A stretch of 31,439 bases of DNA, from positions 1 to 31,439 of the IMG/VR virus record IMGVR_UViG_3300021375_000106; one strand, 5' to 3'. Position numbers and translations under genes: made by a program. A model generated the notes under the pieces. The model saw only the letters and a list, made by a program, of their open reading frames with translations. It did not search any database and was not told the DNA's origin. The stretch comes from a virus. Numbering within the stretch: the first letter of the stretch is position 1; each line of letters begins with the position of its first letter. Positions 1 through 6,405 of the stretch are shown here, in pieces.

Positions 1-171
1 ACCTGCCTAAATGCTTTTAATGAATTAGGCATCACTCAGGTAGCCGCTAGAATCTTTGAGCTTAAAGAGCTAGGACATCCGATCCAGAAGAAGATGATTA
101 CAGTAACCAACCGATACGATGAAAAATGCAGTGTCGCTGAATACTATATAGGTGATAACAATGTTGCTTAA
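1..171 (+). CDS. Helix-turn-helix protein, 5'-truncated
   Basis: Reading frame 1 is open from the first base to TAA at 169-171 and encodes the last 56 residues of a small protein. The same gene is complete at 30868-31089. The segment LGITQVAARIFELKELGHPI looks like a winged-helix or HTH unit of the kind common in phage helix-turn-helix proteins (HTH_39-like). Relative to the complete copy there is one substitution (N for S near the C terminus). It overlaps the following gene by 11 bp. Its likely role is DNA binding in early regulation or replication. Confidence 0.8.
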   Translation, partial: TCLNAFNELGITQVAARIFELKELGHPIQKKMITVTNRYDEKCSVAEYYIGDNNVA

Positions 172-521
172 TAACGGAGATACCTACGAGGTAGATCAGG
201 CAGACATTATCCAATGGGAAAAGGCTTATCCTAAGATTAATGTTTACCAAGAACTAAATGCAATGGAGTCGTGGCTTGATGCTAATCCTACGCGCAGGAA
301 AACACCTAAAGGCATTAAGAGGTTTATTAACTCTTGGCTGAGTAGAGCGCAAGACAAGGGCGGCTCACCGCAGGTTAAATCTAAAACCCACAGCATCAGG
401 AACAGGAACATTGAAGACAGCCTAGCTGATGTGTCGTGGATTGCTAATGTAGAAGCAAAGAACAGAGCCATTAATCACTTCATGGGCAAGTATGGCTTTT
501 ACTGGGATGGGGAGAGAAAAC
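1..521. repeat. Left copy of the 521-bp terminal near-repeat
   Basis: Bases 1-521 align without gaps to 30919-31439, with 29 mismatches by manual comparison. The first 149 bases hold one mismatch (position 81). The remaining 372 hold 28. Most differences fall at third codon positions. This indicates a circular or terminally redundant genome read past its start, with the two ends coming from slightly different strains. It does not look like a functional direct terminal repeat, whose copies would be expected to be identical. Confidence 0.95.
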
Positions 522-529
522 ATGGGTAA
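161..529 (+). CDS. Small protein resembling the C-terminal part of phage replication proteins
   Basis: The product is 122 residues. ATG 161 is preferred because GGTGAT at 151-156 is correctly placed for it; an in-frame GTG at 152 lies inside that ribosome binding site. Residues of about 30-75 carry the pattern ANPTRRKTPKGIKRFINSWL followed by RAQD. This pattern is often seen at the C-terminal end of phage O-like replication or primosomal proteins, here without the usual N-terminal winged helix. The HTH gene just upstream may supply that half. Comparison with the partial second copy shows mostly synonymous changes and only three altered residues, so the protein is under purifying selection. 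Function is inferred. Confidence 0.7.
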   Translation: MLLNNGDTYEVDQADIIQWEKAYPKINVYQELNAMESWLDANPTRRKTPKGIKRFINSWLSRAQDKGGSPQVKSKTHSIRNRNIEDSLADVSWIANVEAKNRAINHFMGKYGFYWDGERKHG

Positions 530-812
530 TATTAAAAAACTACCATTTAAGGGCAATCACCCTGAGCTAGTTAACGGGCAATCTTACACTTACGAACACT
601 TTGCTAAGGTTGCAGGTGTTGGTTATAAGTGTTTATATTCTAGGCTTTATGGCAAAACCTACGTGACTGACATGGATTTGAGACCGCTGAGATCGCATAA
701 CATACCTACAAAGCATGGTGCAATCTGGTCAGATGAGACTGATAGAGTTTACAGTCGGTTTGAAAAGCCTATAGATCAGGTCTCACAAAAGTGGCTTAGT
801 CGCAGGATATGA
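522..812 (+). CDS. Hypothetical phage protein, possibly HTH-like
   Basis: The product is 96 residues. ATG 522 is chosen because GGGGAGA at 509-515 lies seven bases upstream; an earlier in-frame ATG at 492 has no such site. It overlaps the previous gene by 8 bp and the next by 4 bp (ATGA). Residues 20-50 contain SYTYEHFAKVAGVGYKCLYS, which has the helix spacing of a small DNA-binding fold, but no family is firmly recognised. Its place between a replication-like gene and ninB suggests a role in early DNA metabolism. Confidence 0.7.
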   Translation: MGNIKKLPFKGNHPELVNGQSYTYEHFAKVAGVGYKCLYSRLYGKTYVTDMDLRPLRSHNIPTKHGAIWSDETDRVYSRFEKPIDQVSQKWLSRRI

Positions 813-1267
813 CAGAGGGTGCATTTGTGAAGTTTAACAACAAAGAAGAAGTCAATAAAAAGGTGAAGTTCCTGATTGAGGACATGCTCAACTGGGATTT
901 CACCACCCCCTTATCGGTAAAGCTAGAGCCATACCAGAACCCAAGAAGCCTAAACCAGAATGCTTTGTTACATATGTGGTGCAGAGAGATCGTTAAGGGC
1001 ATGAAGAAGAAAGGCTTTGAGGTTTCAGAGGGTGACCCAGTAGAGGCATGGAAGCTATGGTTAAAGCGCAGATTCTTAGGCACAGATGATTTCAGAATAA
1101 GCAAGACCGAGATCAGTGGTCAGGTGAAGCGCAGTAGCCAACTGGGAAAGGGCGAGATGGTGCATTTCTTAGATCAGTGCTATCATTGGGCAAGTGAGCA
1201 GGGGATACAACTAACCATACCGCGAGAAAGCGAATATGCGGAGTTAAAAAACCAACAGGAGCAATAG
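809..1267 (+). CDS. ninB: NinB-like recombination protein
   Basis: The product is 152 residues from ATG 809. The family pattern is visible: the NPRSLNQNALLHMW segment around residues 45-58 corresponds to the RSLDQN-W motif of lambda NinB, followed by a helical region and a C-terminal MVHFLDQCYHWASEQGIQL segment that matches the conserved end of the family. Lambda NinB (Orf) is a recombination mediator that binds SSB and single-stranded DNA and substitutes for RecFOR. GTG 827, preceded by GAGGGTG at 815-821, is a plausible alternative start and would align better with the family N terminus. The neighbouring ninG homologue supports the call. Confidence 0.8.
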   Translation: MTEGAFVKFNNKEEVNKKVKFLIEDMLNWDFTTPLSVKLEPYQNPRSLNQNALLHMWCREIVKGMKKKGFEVSEGDPVEAWKLWLKRRFLGTDDFRISKTEISGQVKRSSQLGKGEMVHFLDQCYHWASEQGIQLTIPRESEYAELKNQQEQ

Positions 1268-1270
1268 GCG

Positions 1271-2449
1271 ATGGATAAGATCGACCCACGAACACTGTTA
1301 GAGTTAGACATACCAAAAACCGATAGACAAATTGAGTACCTAAAAGCCGTCATAGAATACGGCTCAAACTCTAAAGCCGCTGAGAAGCTAGGCATTAACC
1401 GCAGATCAATAGACCGCAGTATCAAACTAGTCGAACACAAAGCCGCCCTGGTAGGCGTAGCACCACACCGAAACCTAAGCCGCCAGACCGCAGAGGGATT
1501 TGAAGCAAAGCGAATCTCAACAGCATACAAAGAAGACGGCTCAGTTGCCTTGCAATGGGTTATCCAAGAGCCACACAAACGCGATATGCGGGCAAAGATC
1601 GAAGCCCTATTGGATGGGTTGGCTGATGATATAACAGGGCTTAAAAAGCCATCTAAGCCGCCTAAAGAGGTAGATGAAGACTATTGCGCGCTCTATCTGG
1701 TGGGTGACCACCATTTCGGGATGTTAGCCTCAGCAGAGACCAAGCTAGATGATGAAAACTGGGATGTTAAGATTGCAACTAAGGTCTTAACCAACGCAGT
1801 TAATAGATTGGCAGGTAGAGTTGGCAACGCTAAGACGGGTGTTTTGGTAAACGTGGGAGATTTCATGCACGAGGATGGCAAGCAAATGACCACAGCAGGA
1901 ACGCCAGTGGATGTTGATACTCGCCTTAACAGAACGTTTAGACTAGCGGGTAGGTTGTTCCAGACCTTAATAGATAAGATGTTAGAAGTGCATCAGGATG
2001 TTGTTGTAATCAACGTACGCGGCAACCATGATTCTGACATAGCCTGTCACCTTTCTAGCTGTTTGGATTTGCTCTACGACAAAGAGCCAAGAGTTGATGT
2101 GCTTAAAAATTACTCAAAGTTCATACACTGGGAATGGGAAAATAATCTTTTTGTATTCCATCATGGTGATAGAATAAAGCATGAGCAGATTCTACAAGCG
2201 GTGATAACTAACCTAGATGAAGAATGGTCGCAGTGTAAGAACCGCTACTGTCACTTAGGGCATATTCACCACCACATGAGCAGGGAAGTCGGCTCTATGC
2301 AGTTCAGTCATTGGGGTAGCCTAACAGCAACCGACCAATGGCACAGCGATTCTGGCTATGGTGCAGAGCGATCTATGACGGCTATCGTTTATCACAAGCA
2401 GTATGGCGAAGATTCAAGAGTAAAAATCAACGTGGATGCAGTCAAATGA
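1271..2449 (+). CDS. HTH-metallophosphoesterase protein
   Basis: The product is 392 residues, with AGGAG at 1257-1261 upstream. Residues of about 18-60 form a helix-turn-helix-like unit (SKAAEKLGINRRSIDRSIK). From about residue 138 comes a calcineurin-like phosphoesterase fold with its metal motifs in order: GDHH (145-148), GDF (196-198), GNHD (251-254), HHGD (297-300) and GHIHHH (330-335). All expected metal ligands appear present. Such proteins occur in phage recombination and replication modules, where Mre11/SbcD-like nuclease activity is a reasonable expectation. The actual substrate cannot be read from the sequence. The next gene starts inside its stop codon. Confidence 0.85.
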   Translation: MDKIDPRTLLELDIPKTDRQIEYLKAVIEYGSNSKAAEKLGINRRSIDRSIKLVEHKAALVGVAPHRNLSRQTAEGFEAKRISTAYKEDGSVALQWVIQEPHKRDMRAKIEALLDGLADDITGLKKPSKPPKEVDEDYCALYLVGDHHFGMLASAETKLDDENWDVKIATKVLTNAVNRLAGRVGNAKTGVLVNVGDFMHEDGKQMTTAGTPVDVDTRLNRTFRLAGRLFQTLIDKMLEVHQDVVVINVRGNHDSDIACHLSSCLDLLYDKEPRVDVLKNYSKFIHWEWENNLFVFHHGDRIKHEQILQAVITNLDEEWSQCKNRYCHLGHIHHHMSREVGSMQFSHWGSLTATDQWHSDSGYGAERSMTAIVYHKQYGEDSRVKINVDAVK

Positions 2450-2652
2450 GCAGAATAATAAAATTCCCAGAGGGTGAAGATGATGGACTTGATGACGACA
2501 ATATCAGAGTTACTAAAGAGTTTTGTAATACTTGTGGTGGCGGGCTTGAGTTGTGGACTTCTAGCGATCTTGTGGCTTATGGTGTTTGTTCTTATTGTGA
2601 CATGGGAGTTGGTTCACAGCCCATTATACTTGTTAAGACTACTGAGCATTAA
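2446..2652 (+). CDS. Small zinc-ribbon protein
   Basis: The product is 68 residues, beginning at ATG 2446 in an ATGA overlap with the preceding stop. An acidic N-terminal half (GEDDGLDDDN) is followed by two CxxC pairs, CNTC and CSYC, about 20 residues apart, which is the spacing of a zinc ribbon. The longer open frame starting at 2338 is not used because it would run deep into the metallophosphoesterase gene. Function is unknown. A nucleic-acid or protein-binding accessory role in the recombination module is a guess. Confidence 0.75.
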   Translation: MSRIIKFPEGEDDGLDDDNIRVTKEFCNTCGGGLELWTSSDLVAYGVCSYCDMGVGSQPIILVKTTEH

Positions 2653-3084
2653 ATGGCAAAACGCAAAAAAGCAACAGTAGCCCAAGAGGTAGAGAAAGCC
2701 GCCAAGCTATTGCAGAGATACGTAAGGCTGAAAGCATCAGATGATACAGGTTGGTGTACTTGCGTGACTTGCGGCAAGGTAGATCACTATAAGGCTATGC
2801 AAGGAGGGCATTTTTATGGCAGGCGACACACTGTGTTCAAATTGCTTGAAGAAAATGTGCATCCCCAATGTGCGGCATGCAACCAATGGGGCATGAAAAC
2901 CACTAAAATACAGGAAGCCTATCGCATCTACATGGAAGATATGTATGGTGCAAGACGTATTAGGGCAATGCAAAGACTAGCCTGGCGATCTGCCCCTAAG
3001 TTTAACCGGGAAGAAGTGATCGAATTTCAGCGTAAATTAAAGGAAAAAATCAAGGAAGAAGAGTACAGAATAGGCGAAATATAA
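2653..3084 (+). CDS. ninG: NinG/Rap-like recombination nuclease
   Basis: The product is 143 residues, starting directly after the previous stop. It shows the NinG layout: a basic helical N terminus, WCTCVTCG (C35, C37, C40), then GGHFYGRR (H53) and ENVHPQCAACN (H70, C73, C76), which form the zinc-bound HNH-like core, and a long charged C-terminal helix. Lambda NinG (Rap) is a structure-specific endonuclease that resolves recombination intermediates. With ninB upstream and ERF plus exonuclease genes elsewhere, it fits a phage recombination set. It is the last gene before the promoter at 3114. Confidence 0.88.
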   Translation: MAKRKKATVAQEVEKAAKLLQRYVRLKASDDTGWCTCVTCGKVDHYKAMQGGHFYGRRHTVFKLLEENVHPQCAACNQWGMKTTKIQEAYRIYMEDMYGARRIRAMQRLAWRSAPKFNREEVIEFQRKLKEKIKEEEYRIGEI

Positions 3085-3113
3085 AAAAAATAACATAAAT
3101 GTATAAAAAACGC

Positions 3114-3142
3114 TTTACATTATTAGATTGTTCAGGCATAGT
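3114..3142 (+). promoter_or_regulatory. Early promoter with CTTTACAT element
   Basis: TTTACA at 3114-3119 and CATAGT at 3137-3142 are 17 bp apart, in the gap between ninG and the next gene. The same arrangement recurs at 28064-28092 (TTTACA, 17 bp, CATACT). The spacer ends (TCAGG before CATA) and the A-rich leader ending in AAAGGTAAT are also shared. The recurrence is stronger evidence than the match to sigma-70 consensus, since the -10 box is weak. Confidence 0.6.
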
Positions 3143-3176
3143 AACGTCTCAATCAATCAAATAAAGGTAATTAATT

Positions 3177-3500
3177 ATGAAATACGAATTTACTCAAAAC
3201 GAAAAACTTGCCGCACTTCACCTTGTTGACGAATGTCTTACTGGAATGGGTGGTGGTCGCCCAATGGATTTAGAATACGATCAGTTTATATGGACAGATG
3301 TTAGCGTTCTTATTGGTGCAGGTTGGAGCAAGCATGAAGCGGCAGGTACTTATGGTGCGCTAGAAGCTAAAAAAGCCGTTTATATTGAGAAAGATTGCAG
3401 AGATGATGAGGCTTGGGAAGACACTATCTATATTCCACTATATGAGTGGGCAGAAGATCACTGGGATGAATTTGTAGCTAACGGAAAGCCATCTAAATAA
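3177..3500 (+). CDS. Hypothetical acidic early protein
   Basis: The product is 107 residues, with AAAGGTAA upstream of ATG 3177. It is soluble and acidic, rich in W, D and E, with no transmembrane segment. It is the first gene downstream of the 3114 promoter, and a GC-rich hairpin follows the stop, so it may be the most strongly transcribed gene of this small early group. No family is recognised. First-position genes behind early phage promoters are often host-takeover or anti-defence proteins, but nothing in this sequence proves that. Confidence 0.75.
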   Translation: MKYEFTQNEKLAALHLVDECLTGMGGGRPMDLEYDQFIWTDVSVLIGAGWSKHEAAGTYGALEAKKAVYIEKDCRDDEAWEDTIYIPLYEWAEDHWDEFVANGKPSK

Positions 3501-3507
3501 TCTAATC

Positions 3508-3523
3508 GCCCCCGAAAGGGGGC
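3508..3523 (+). terminator. GNRA-capped hairpin, possible attenuator
   Basis: GCCCCC, a GAAA tetraloop and GGGGGC form a perfect 6-bp stem directly after the stop codon at 3500. No T-run follows on either strand, so this is not a standard intrinsic terminator. It may stabilise the upstream mRNA end or act as a partial terminator. Confidence 0.5.
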
Positions 3524-3543
3524 AACTAATCAAGGGGAATACT

Positions 3544-3708
3544 ATGGAACACCAATTAACTTACATGGATATTAAGCGCAAGGAACAGCGTAAAACCGAT
3601 TTCAACGAAAACATCAAAGGCATTGCAGGCGCGTTAGCTTTATTTGCTTTGTATGCAATCGTTTCTACTATGGACTACCAAGACTGCTTGCGAGGTGCAT
3701 CATGTTAA
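3544..3708 (+). CDS. Small single-pass membrane protein
   Basis: The product is 54 residues. AAGGGGA at 3532-3538 is a strong ribosome binding site for ATG 3544. The N-terminal half is polar and lysine-rich (KRKEQRKTDF), and residues of about 24-42 (GIKGIAGALALFALYAIVST region) form one hydrophobic segment, followed by a short tail with two cysteines. It overlaps the next gene by 7 bp. Function unknown. Confidence 0.7.
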   Translation: MEHQLTYMDIKRKEQRKTDFNENIKGIAGALALFALYAIVSTMDYQDCLRGASC

Positions 3709-4163
3709 TCTATGAAGAGTTTGTATCTAAGCACTACGATGCTTTGTATAAGGAAGATTCTAGGTTGTCTGATCTACCTGACGAGGCAATGGATGAGGCT
3801 GTTTATATTTGGCTAAACAGTCACAAGACTTGGTTTGAGGACATTTACCCTGCAACATTTAGCAGAGGCGTAGGCAAGATAGCCACAGAGATGCTGTTTG
3901 GTAAAGCGCCCTCAGCAAGCAAGATAGTTTCTAACCTGTTCATTGCTATGGCAGAGGATGCAGTAGAGCATGACAAGGATGATCTATGGTGGTCAGAGGC
4001 GTTAGAGACACATCTAGATAGCACTGTTAACTTAGGCAACTTTGCTGATGACCTTAGAGATCGCATCTACCTGTACCTAGAACACACAATAGAAGAAGCA
4101 ATCTTTGATGAGTTTGCAAAGCAGAAAGGCGAAAACGATAGGGAGCATGGAATCTATGACTGA
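3702..4163 (+). CDS. Hypothetical acidic helical protein
   Basis: The product is 153 residues, translationally coupled to the membrane microprotein upstream (7-bp overlap). It is strongly acidic and predicted mostly helical from its pattern of alternating charged and hydrophobic residues, with a short non-polar segment near residues 75-86 that is probably not membrane-spanning. No motif or family is recognised. It lies in the early gene group between the 3114 promoter and the modification cassette. Confidence 0.7.
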   Translation: MLIYEEFVSKHYDALYKEDSRLSDLPDEAMDEAVYIWLNSHKTWFEDIYPATFSRGVGKIATEMLFGKAPSASKIVSNLFIAMAEDAVEHDKDDLWWSEALETHLDSTVNLGNFADDLRDRIYLYLEHTIEEAIFDEFAKQKGENDREHGIYD

Positions 4164-4320
4164 TATAGCAAAAAAATGGCAAGAACTACGGGATGAATAC
4201 CCGCCTCTGGAAATACCGCACGACAAAGAGGAGCGCACACAGTTCGAAAACTGGGTTGCAGAAATGGGATTTGATGGGATAATTGGAATTGATAGGGTGA
4301 AGCAAGATGACAAAAACTAA
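4156..4320 (+). CDS. Hypothetical small protein
   Basis: The product is 54 residues from ATG 4156, served by AGGGAG at 4140-4145. An in-frame ATG at 4147 sits too close to that site to be preferred. It is soluble, with charged helices (IAKKWQELRDEYPPLEI) and no recognised family. It overlaps both neighbours (8 bp upstream, 14 bp downstream), typical of this compact early operon. Confidence 0.6.
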   Translation: MTDIAKKWQELRDEYPPLEIPHDKEERTQFENWVAEMGFDGIIGIDRVKQDDKN

Positions 4321-4495
4321 AAAAGCAATAAAAGAGGTAAACCAGATGGCAGATAAAGCGATATTAAAAGCGCAGTTTGATGCGTTCAAAGCCAAAGCAA
4401 AGAAGTGGCTAGATGTCGAAGTATATGGATATAAACGGGGCAAGATTCTACTAGCAGTTATCGTAATGGTTGCCGCAGTAATTACAGCTTCATAG
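4307..4495 (+). CDS. Small tail-anchored membrane protein
   Basis: The product is 62 residues from ATG 4307 (AGGGTGA at 4294-4300). A second in-frame start, ATG 4346, has its own AGAGGT at 4333-4338 and would give 49 residues, so two forms are possible. The front is basic and amphipathic (KAQFDAFKAKAKKWLDV) and the last 18 residues (GKILLAVIVMVAAVITAS) are a membrane segment ending at the C terminus. Function unknown. Confidence 0.65.
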   Translation: MTKTKKAIKEVNQMADKAILKAQFDAFKAKAKKWLDVEVYGYKRGKILLAVIVMVAAVITAS

Positions 4496-4659
4496 TGTAC
4501 CCCTAGTAGCAAGGCATTCCTTTAGCCTGATTAGCCAGATTGGTTCACTGGTGCTACGAAACGAACCATCTTCTCAGGTAATAACCTTCATACCAAAAAA
4601 GCATTAGATTGCGCTCTAAGACCTCTATATAATCCCGCCTTAACAACCTGAGAACCCCT
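4496..4659 (+). other. Non-coding gap with a TATAAT box
   Basis: This 164-bp stretch has no open frame worth calling. TATAAT at 4628-4633 matches the -10 consensus exactly, but the sequence 17 bp upstream (TAGATT) is a weak -35. AAAGCATTAG at about 4598-4607 recurs at 4774-4783 in the next promoter region. TGGTTC and GAACCA form a distant 6-bp inverted repeat, with no tRNA fold around it. Confidence 0.45.
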
Positions 4660-4761
4660 ATGAAAACCATCCTTATACTGGCGATTATCGCCCTAGTATT
4701 CATTGCCTATGATGATCTTGGCGGTAGATACATGAGAAAAGAAGACCAACCTGAAAATTAA
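4660..4761 (+). CDS. 33-residue membrane microprotein
   Basis: The product is a 33-residue peptide starting MKTILILAIIALVFIAYDDL, i.e. one N-terminal hydrophobic segment and a short charged tail. The ribosome binding site is weak (GAG at 4650-4652), but TATAAT lies 27 bases upstream of the start, so it could be translated from a short leader. It is the third tiny membrane protein in this block. Function unknown, and its reality depends on the weak initiation signal. Confidence 0.45.
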   Translation: MKTILILAIIALVFIAYDDLGGRYMRKEDQPEN

Positions 4762-4765
4762 TTGC

Positions 4766-4795
4766 TTGACTGTAAAGCATTAGTTATAGTATATA
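4766..4795 (+). promoter_or_regulatory. Putative promoter for the modification operon
   Basis: TTGACT at 4766-4771 is followed by TATATA at 4790-4795 (18-bp spacing), with an alternative TATAGT inside. TGTAAAG at 4771-4777 is the reverse complement of the CTTTACA element in the promoters at 3114 and 28064, placed here directly after the -35 box. The gene at 4830 and the ParB/TAGT/TET genes follow with no terminator between. Confidence 0.5.
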
Positions 4796-4829
4796 GGCTA
4801 TAGATAGAACCAATAACGAGGTAACTACT

Positions 4830-5084
4830 ATGATGAGCCTAGAACTGACTAACAAGATCAACACTTGTAAAGAGAACGGATGGACTGATTTATTGTCTAA
4901 GCTAGACGAGATCACCCAGAGCCTAATCGAGAATCCAAGCGCAGGACATCAAATCAAAACAGCACTGGTCTTTTGGAAAGATGCAGTAGACTGTCGAGCC
5001 AAAGGTCTACCACCAAAAGAACATGATATAATACTCAAAAACCCAAAAATGAACGTGCGCGAAGCATTTGGAGCAGATTTGTAA
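4830..5084 (+). CDS. Hypothetical protein leading the modification operon
   Basis: The product is 84 residues, with GAGGTAA about eight bases upstream of two adjacent ATG codons (4830, 4833). It is soluble, mixed helical and without a recognised domain; it ends NVREAFGADL. The stop overlaps the start of the ParB-like gene by one base (TAATG), so it is very likely co-translated with the modification cassette. A supporting role there is possible but unproven. Confidence 0.7.
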   Translation: MMSLELTNKINTCKENGWTDLLSKLDEITQSLIENPSAGHQIKTALVFWKDAVDCRAKGLPPKEHDIILKNPKMNVREAFGADL

Positions 5085-5680
5085 TGTTGAAAATAAACTA
5101 TAGGGGAACTGGGGAGTTAATACCATACGTCAATAACTCGAGAACTCACAGCGACAAGCAAGTACAGCAGGTTGCTTCAAGCATAAAAGAGTTTGGCTTC
5201 ACTAACCCCATACTGATAGACGAAGAAAGCGGCATTATTGCAGGACATGGCAGGCTGTTAGCGGCTGAAAAATTAGGGCTTGATGAAGTGCCGACTATTA
5301 CGCTAGAAGGACTTACAGAGACACAGCGTAAAGCCTACGTCATAGCTGACAACAAGTTAGCATTGAACTCAGGTTGGGATGATGAGTTGCTTAAGGTCGA
5401 GTTAGAAAACTTATCTTCTGCTGAGTTTAATCTTGATGTTTTAGGTTGGGATGTGCTGCCTGACTTCAAAGACGATATTGACTATTCAATTCTTGATGAT
5501 GAAGACGTAGATGATGAATTAGGCGAAATGACTGATGACGTCAAAAAAGCTATTCAGATCGAGTTTGAATCTCATGATTACGAAGAAGCGCAAGAGGTAG
5601 TTAAATTTTGGAGAGGCAAAGATGCCTATGTTGGCGGCTTGATTCTTGACTACCTACGCAAAGAGATGAACAAACTATGA
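5084..5680 (+). CDS. ParB-like domain protein of a DNA modification cassette
   Basis: The product is 198 residues. Residues 8-105 are a ParB/sulfiredoxin-type domain with the signature PYVNNSRTHSDKQVQQVASS, ILIDEESGIIAGHGRLLAA (GHGR at 54-57) and KAYVIADNKLALNSGWDDEL. In many phages this module is the N-terminal half of a ParB-DNA methyltransferase fusion. Here the methyltransferase half is absent; an acidic linker (DDEDVDDELGEMTDD) and a roughly 45-residue helical C terminus follow instead. It overlaps the glycosyltransferase gene by 4 bp. It is probably a DNA-binding or nicking component of the modification system, not a partition protein, as no ParA is present. Confidence 0.82.
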   Translation: MLKINYRGTGELIPYVNNSRTHSDKQVQQVASSIKEFGFTNPILIDEESGIIAGHGRLLAAEKLGLDEVPTITLEGLTETQRKAYVIADNKLALNSGWDDELLKVELENLSSAEFNLDVLGWDVLPDFKDDIDYSILDDEDVDDELGEMTDDVKKAIQIEFESHDYEEAQEVVKFWRGKDAYVGGLILDYLRKEMNKL

Positions 5681-6405
5681 TTGTCTGCATACCCAGTAAA
5701 GGTAGACCAGAGACAGACACATATAAGATATTTGAAAAAGCGGGATATGAGGTGTATCACTTTATTGAACCGCAAGAGATGGATGCATACAAAAAAGTAC
5801 CAAACCGAATCGACATCGGTGACAATGACAAGGGTGTAACCTATGTCCGAAACTTCATGCTCAAATGGTGCAAAGAAAAAAAAATCGACTGGGCGTGGTT
5901 CTGCGATGATGACGTTATTGGTTTTGGCGTATATAACGGTAAGACTGTACGTAAAGGCGCAGAGGTTCTGCAGAAAGTTGAAAAGAAAGCTATGCAGTTG
6001 CCTTTCGAGATTGTCGGGCTAAGTTACGTTCAATACGCTTGGACTGAAAAGAAAAGCTACAATATAAATTCAAAGTTTGCAGAAGTATGCACCCTGATGC
6101 ACGTAAGTGCTATTGACTGGTCGTATAACGAAGACACAAAAGAAGACAGAGACTTCGCTATGCAGACAATACAGAATGGTCATGGCATATTGCGGTTCAA
6201 TCACATCTGGTTCAGCTGTCCTAATGTTGGCAGTAATGAAGGCGGCTTACATGATTGGTATGCGGCTAACAAAGATCACGATGCGGCTAAGAAAATGGCT
6301 TTATCTTGGAACCCTTGGGTAACTCTTAAGAAGAAAGGCGATAGGCTAGACATAAAAACAGATATTAAAGGCTTCGCTAAGCACTGCATGAGGAAAGTGG
6401 TTTGA
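5677..6405 (+). CDS. TET-associated glycosyltransferase (TAGT)-like
   Basis: The product is 242 residues, starting in an ATGA overlap. The N terminus MIVCIPSKGRPETDTYKIFE is the sugar-nucleotide-binding start of a GT-A fold. WAWFCDDDV (D77-D79) is the metal-binding DxD motif, and EDRDF (156-160) fits the catalytic acidic pair. A C-terminal PNVGSNEGGLHDWY segment resembles the acceptor-side region of the family. TAGT proteins are predicted, and some phage members shown, to glycosylate hydroxymethylated DNA bases made by TET/JBP enzymes. The dioxygenase gene immediately downstream (4-bp overlap) makes this assignment much firmer. Which sugar and base are used cannot be read from the sequence. 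Confidence 0.82.
   Translation: MIVCIPSKGRPETDTYKIFEKAGYEVYHFIEPQEMDAYKKVPNRIDIGDNDKGVTYVRNFMLKWCKEKKIDWAWFCDDDVIGFGVYNGKTVRKGAEVLQKVEKKAMQLPFEIVGLSYVQYAWTEKKSYNINSKFAEVCTLMHVSAIDWSYNEDTKEDRDFAMQTIQNGHGILRFNHIWFSCPNVGSNEGGLHDWYAANKDHDAAKKMALSWNPWVTLKKKGDRLDIKTDIKGFAKHCMRKVV

Noticed and set aside
1-521. Direct terminal repeat used for packaging
   Set aside because: Functional terminal repeats in one molecule should be identical; 5.6% mostly synonymous divergence points to strain mixing at a circular junction.
3508-3523. Full intrinsic terminator
   Set aside because: The hairpin is perfect, but neither strand has a T-run next to it, so only an attenuator or stabilising role is supported.
4496-4659. 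Possible tRNA gene in the gap
   Set aside because: TGGTTC and GAACCA can pair, but no cloverleaf, anticodon arm or T-arm could be built around them.
5084-5680. Plasmid-type partition system
   Set aside because: The ParB-like domain is of the phage modification type and no ParA or parS array is present.
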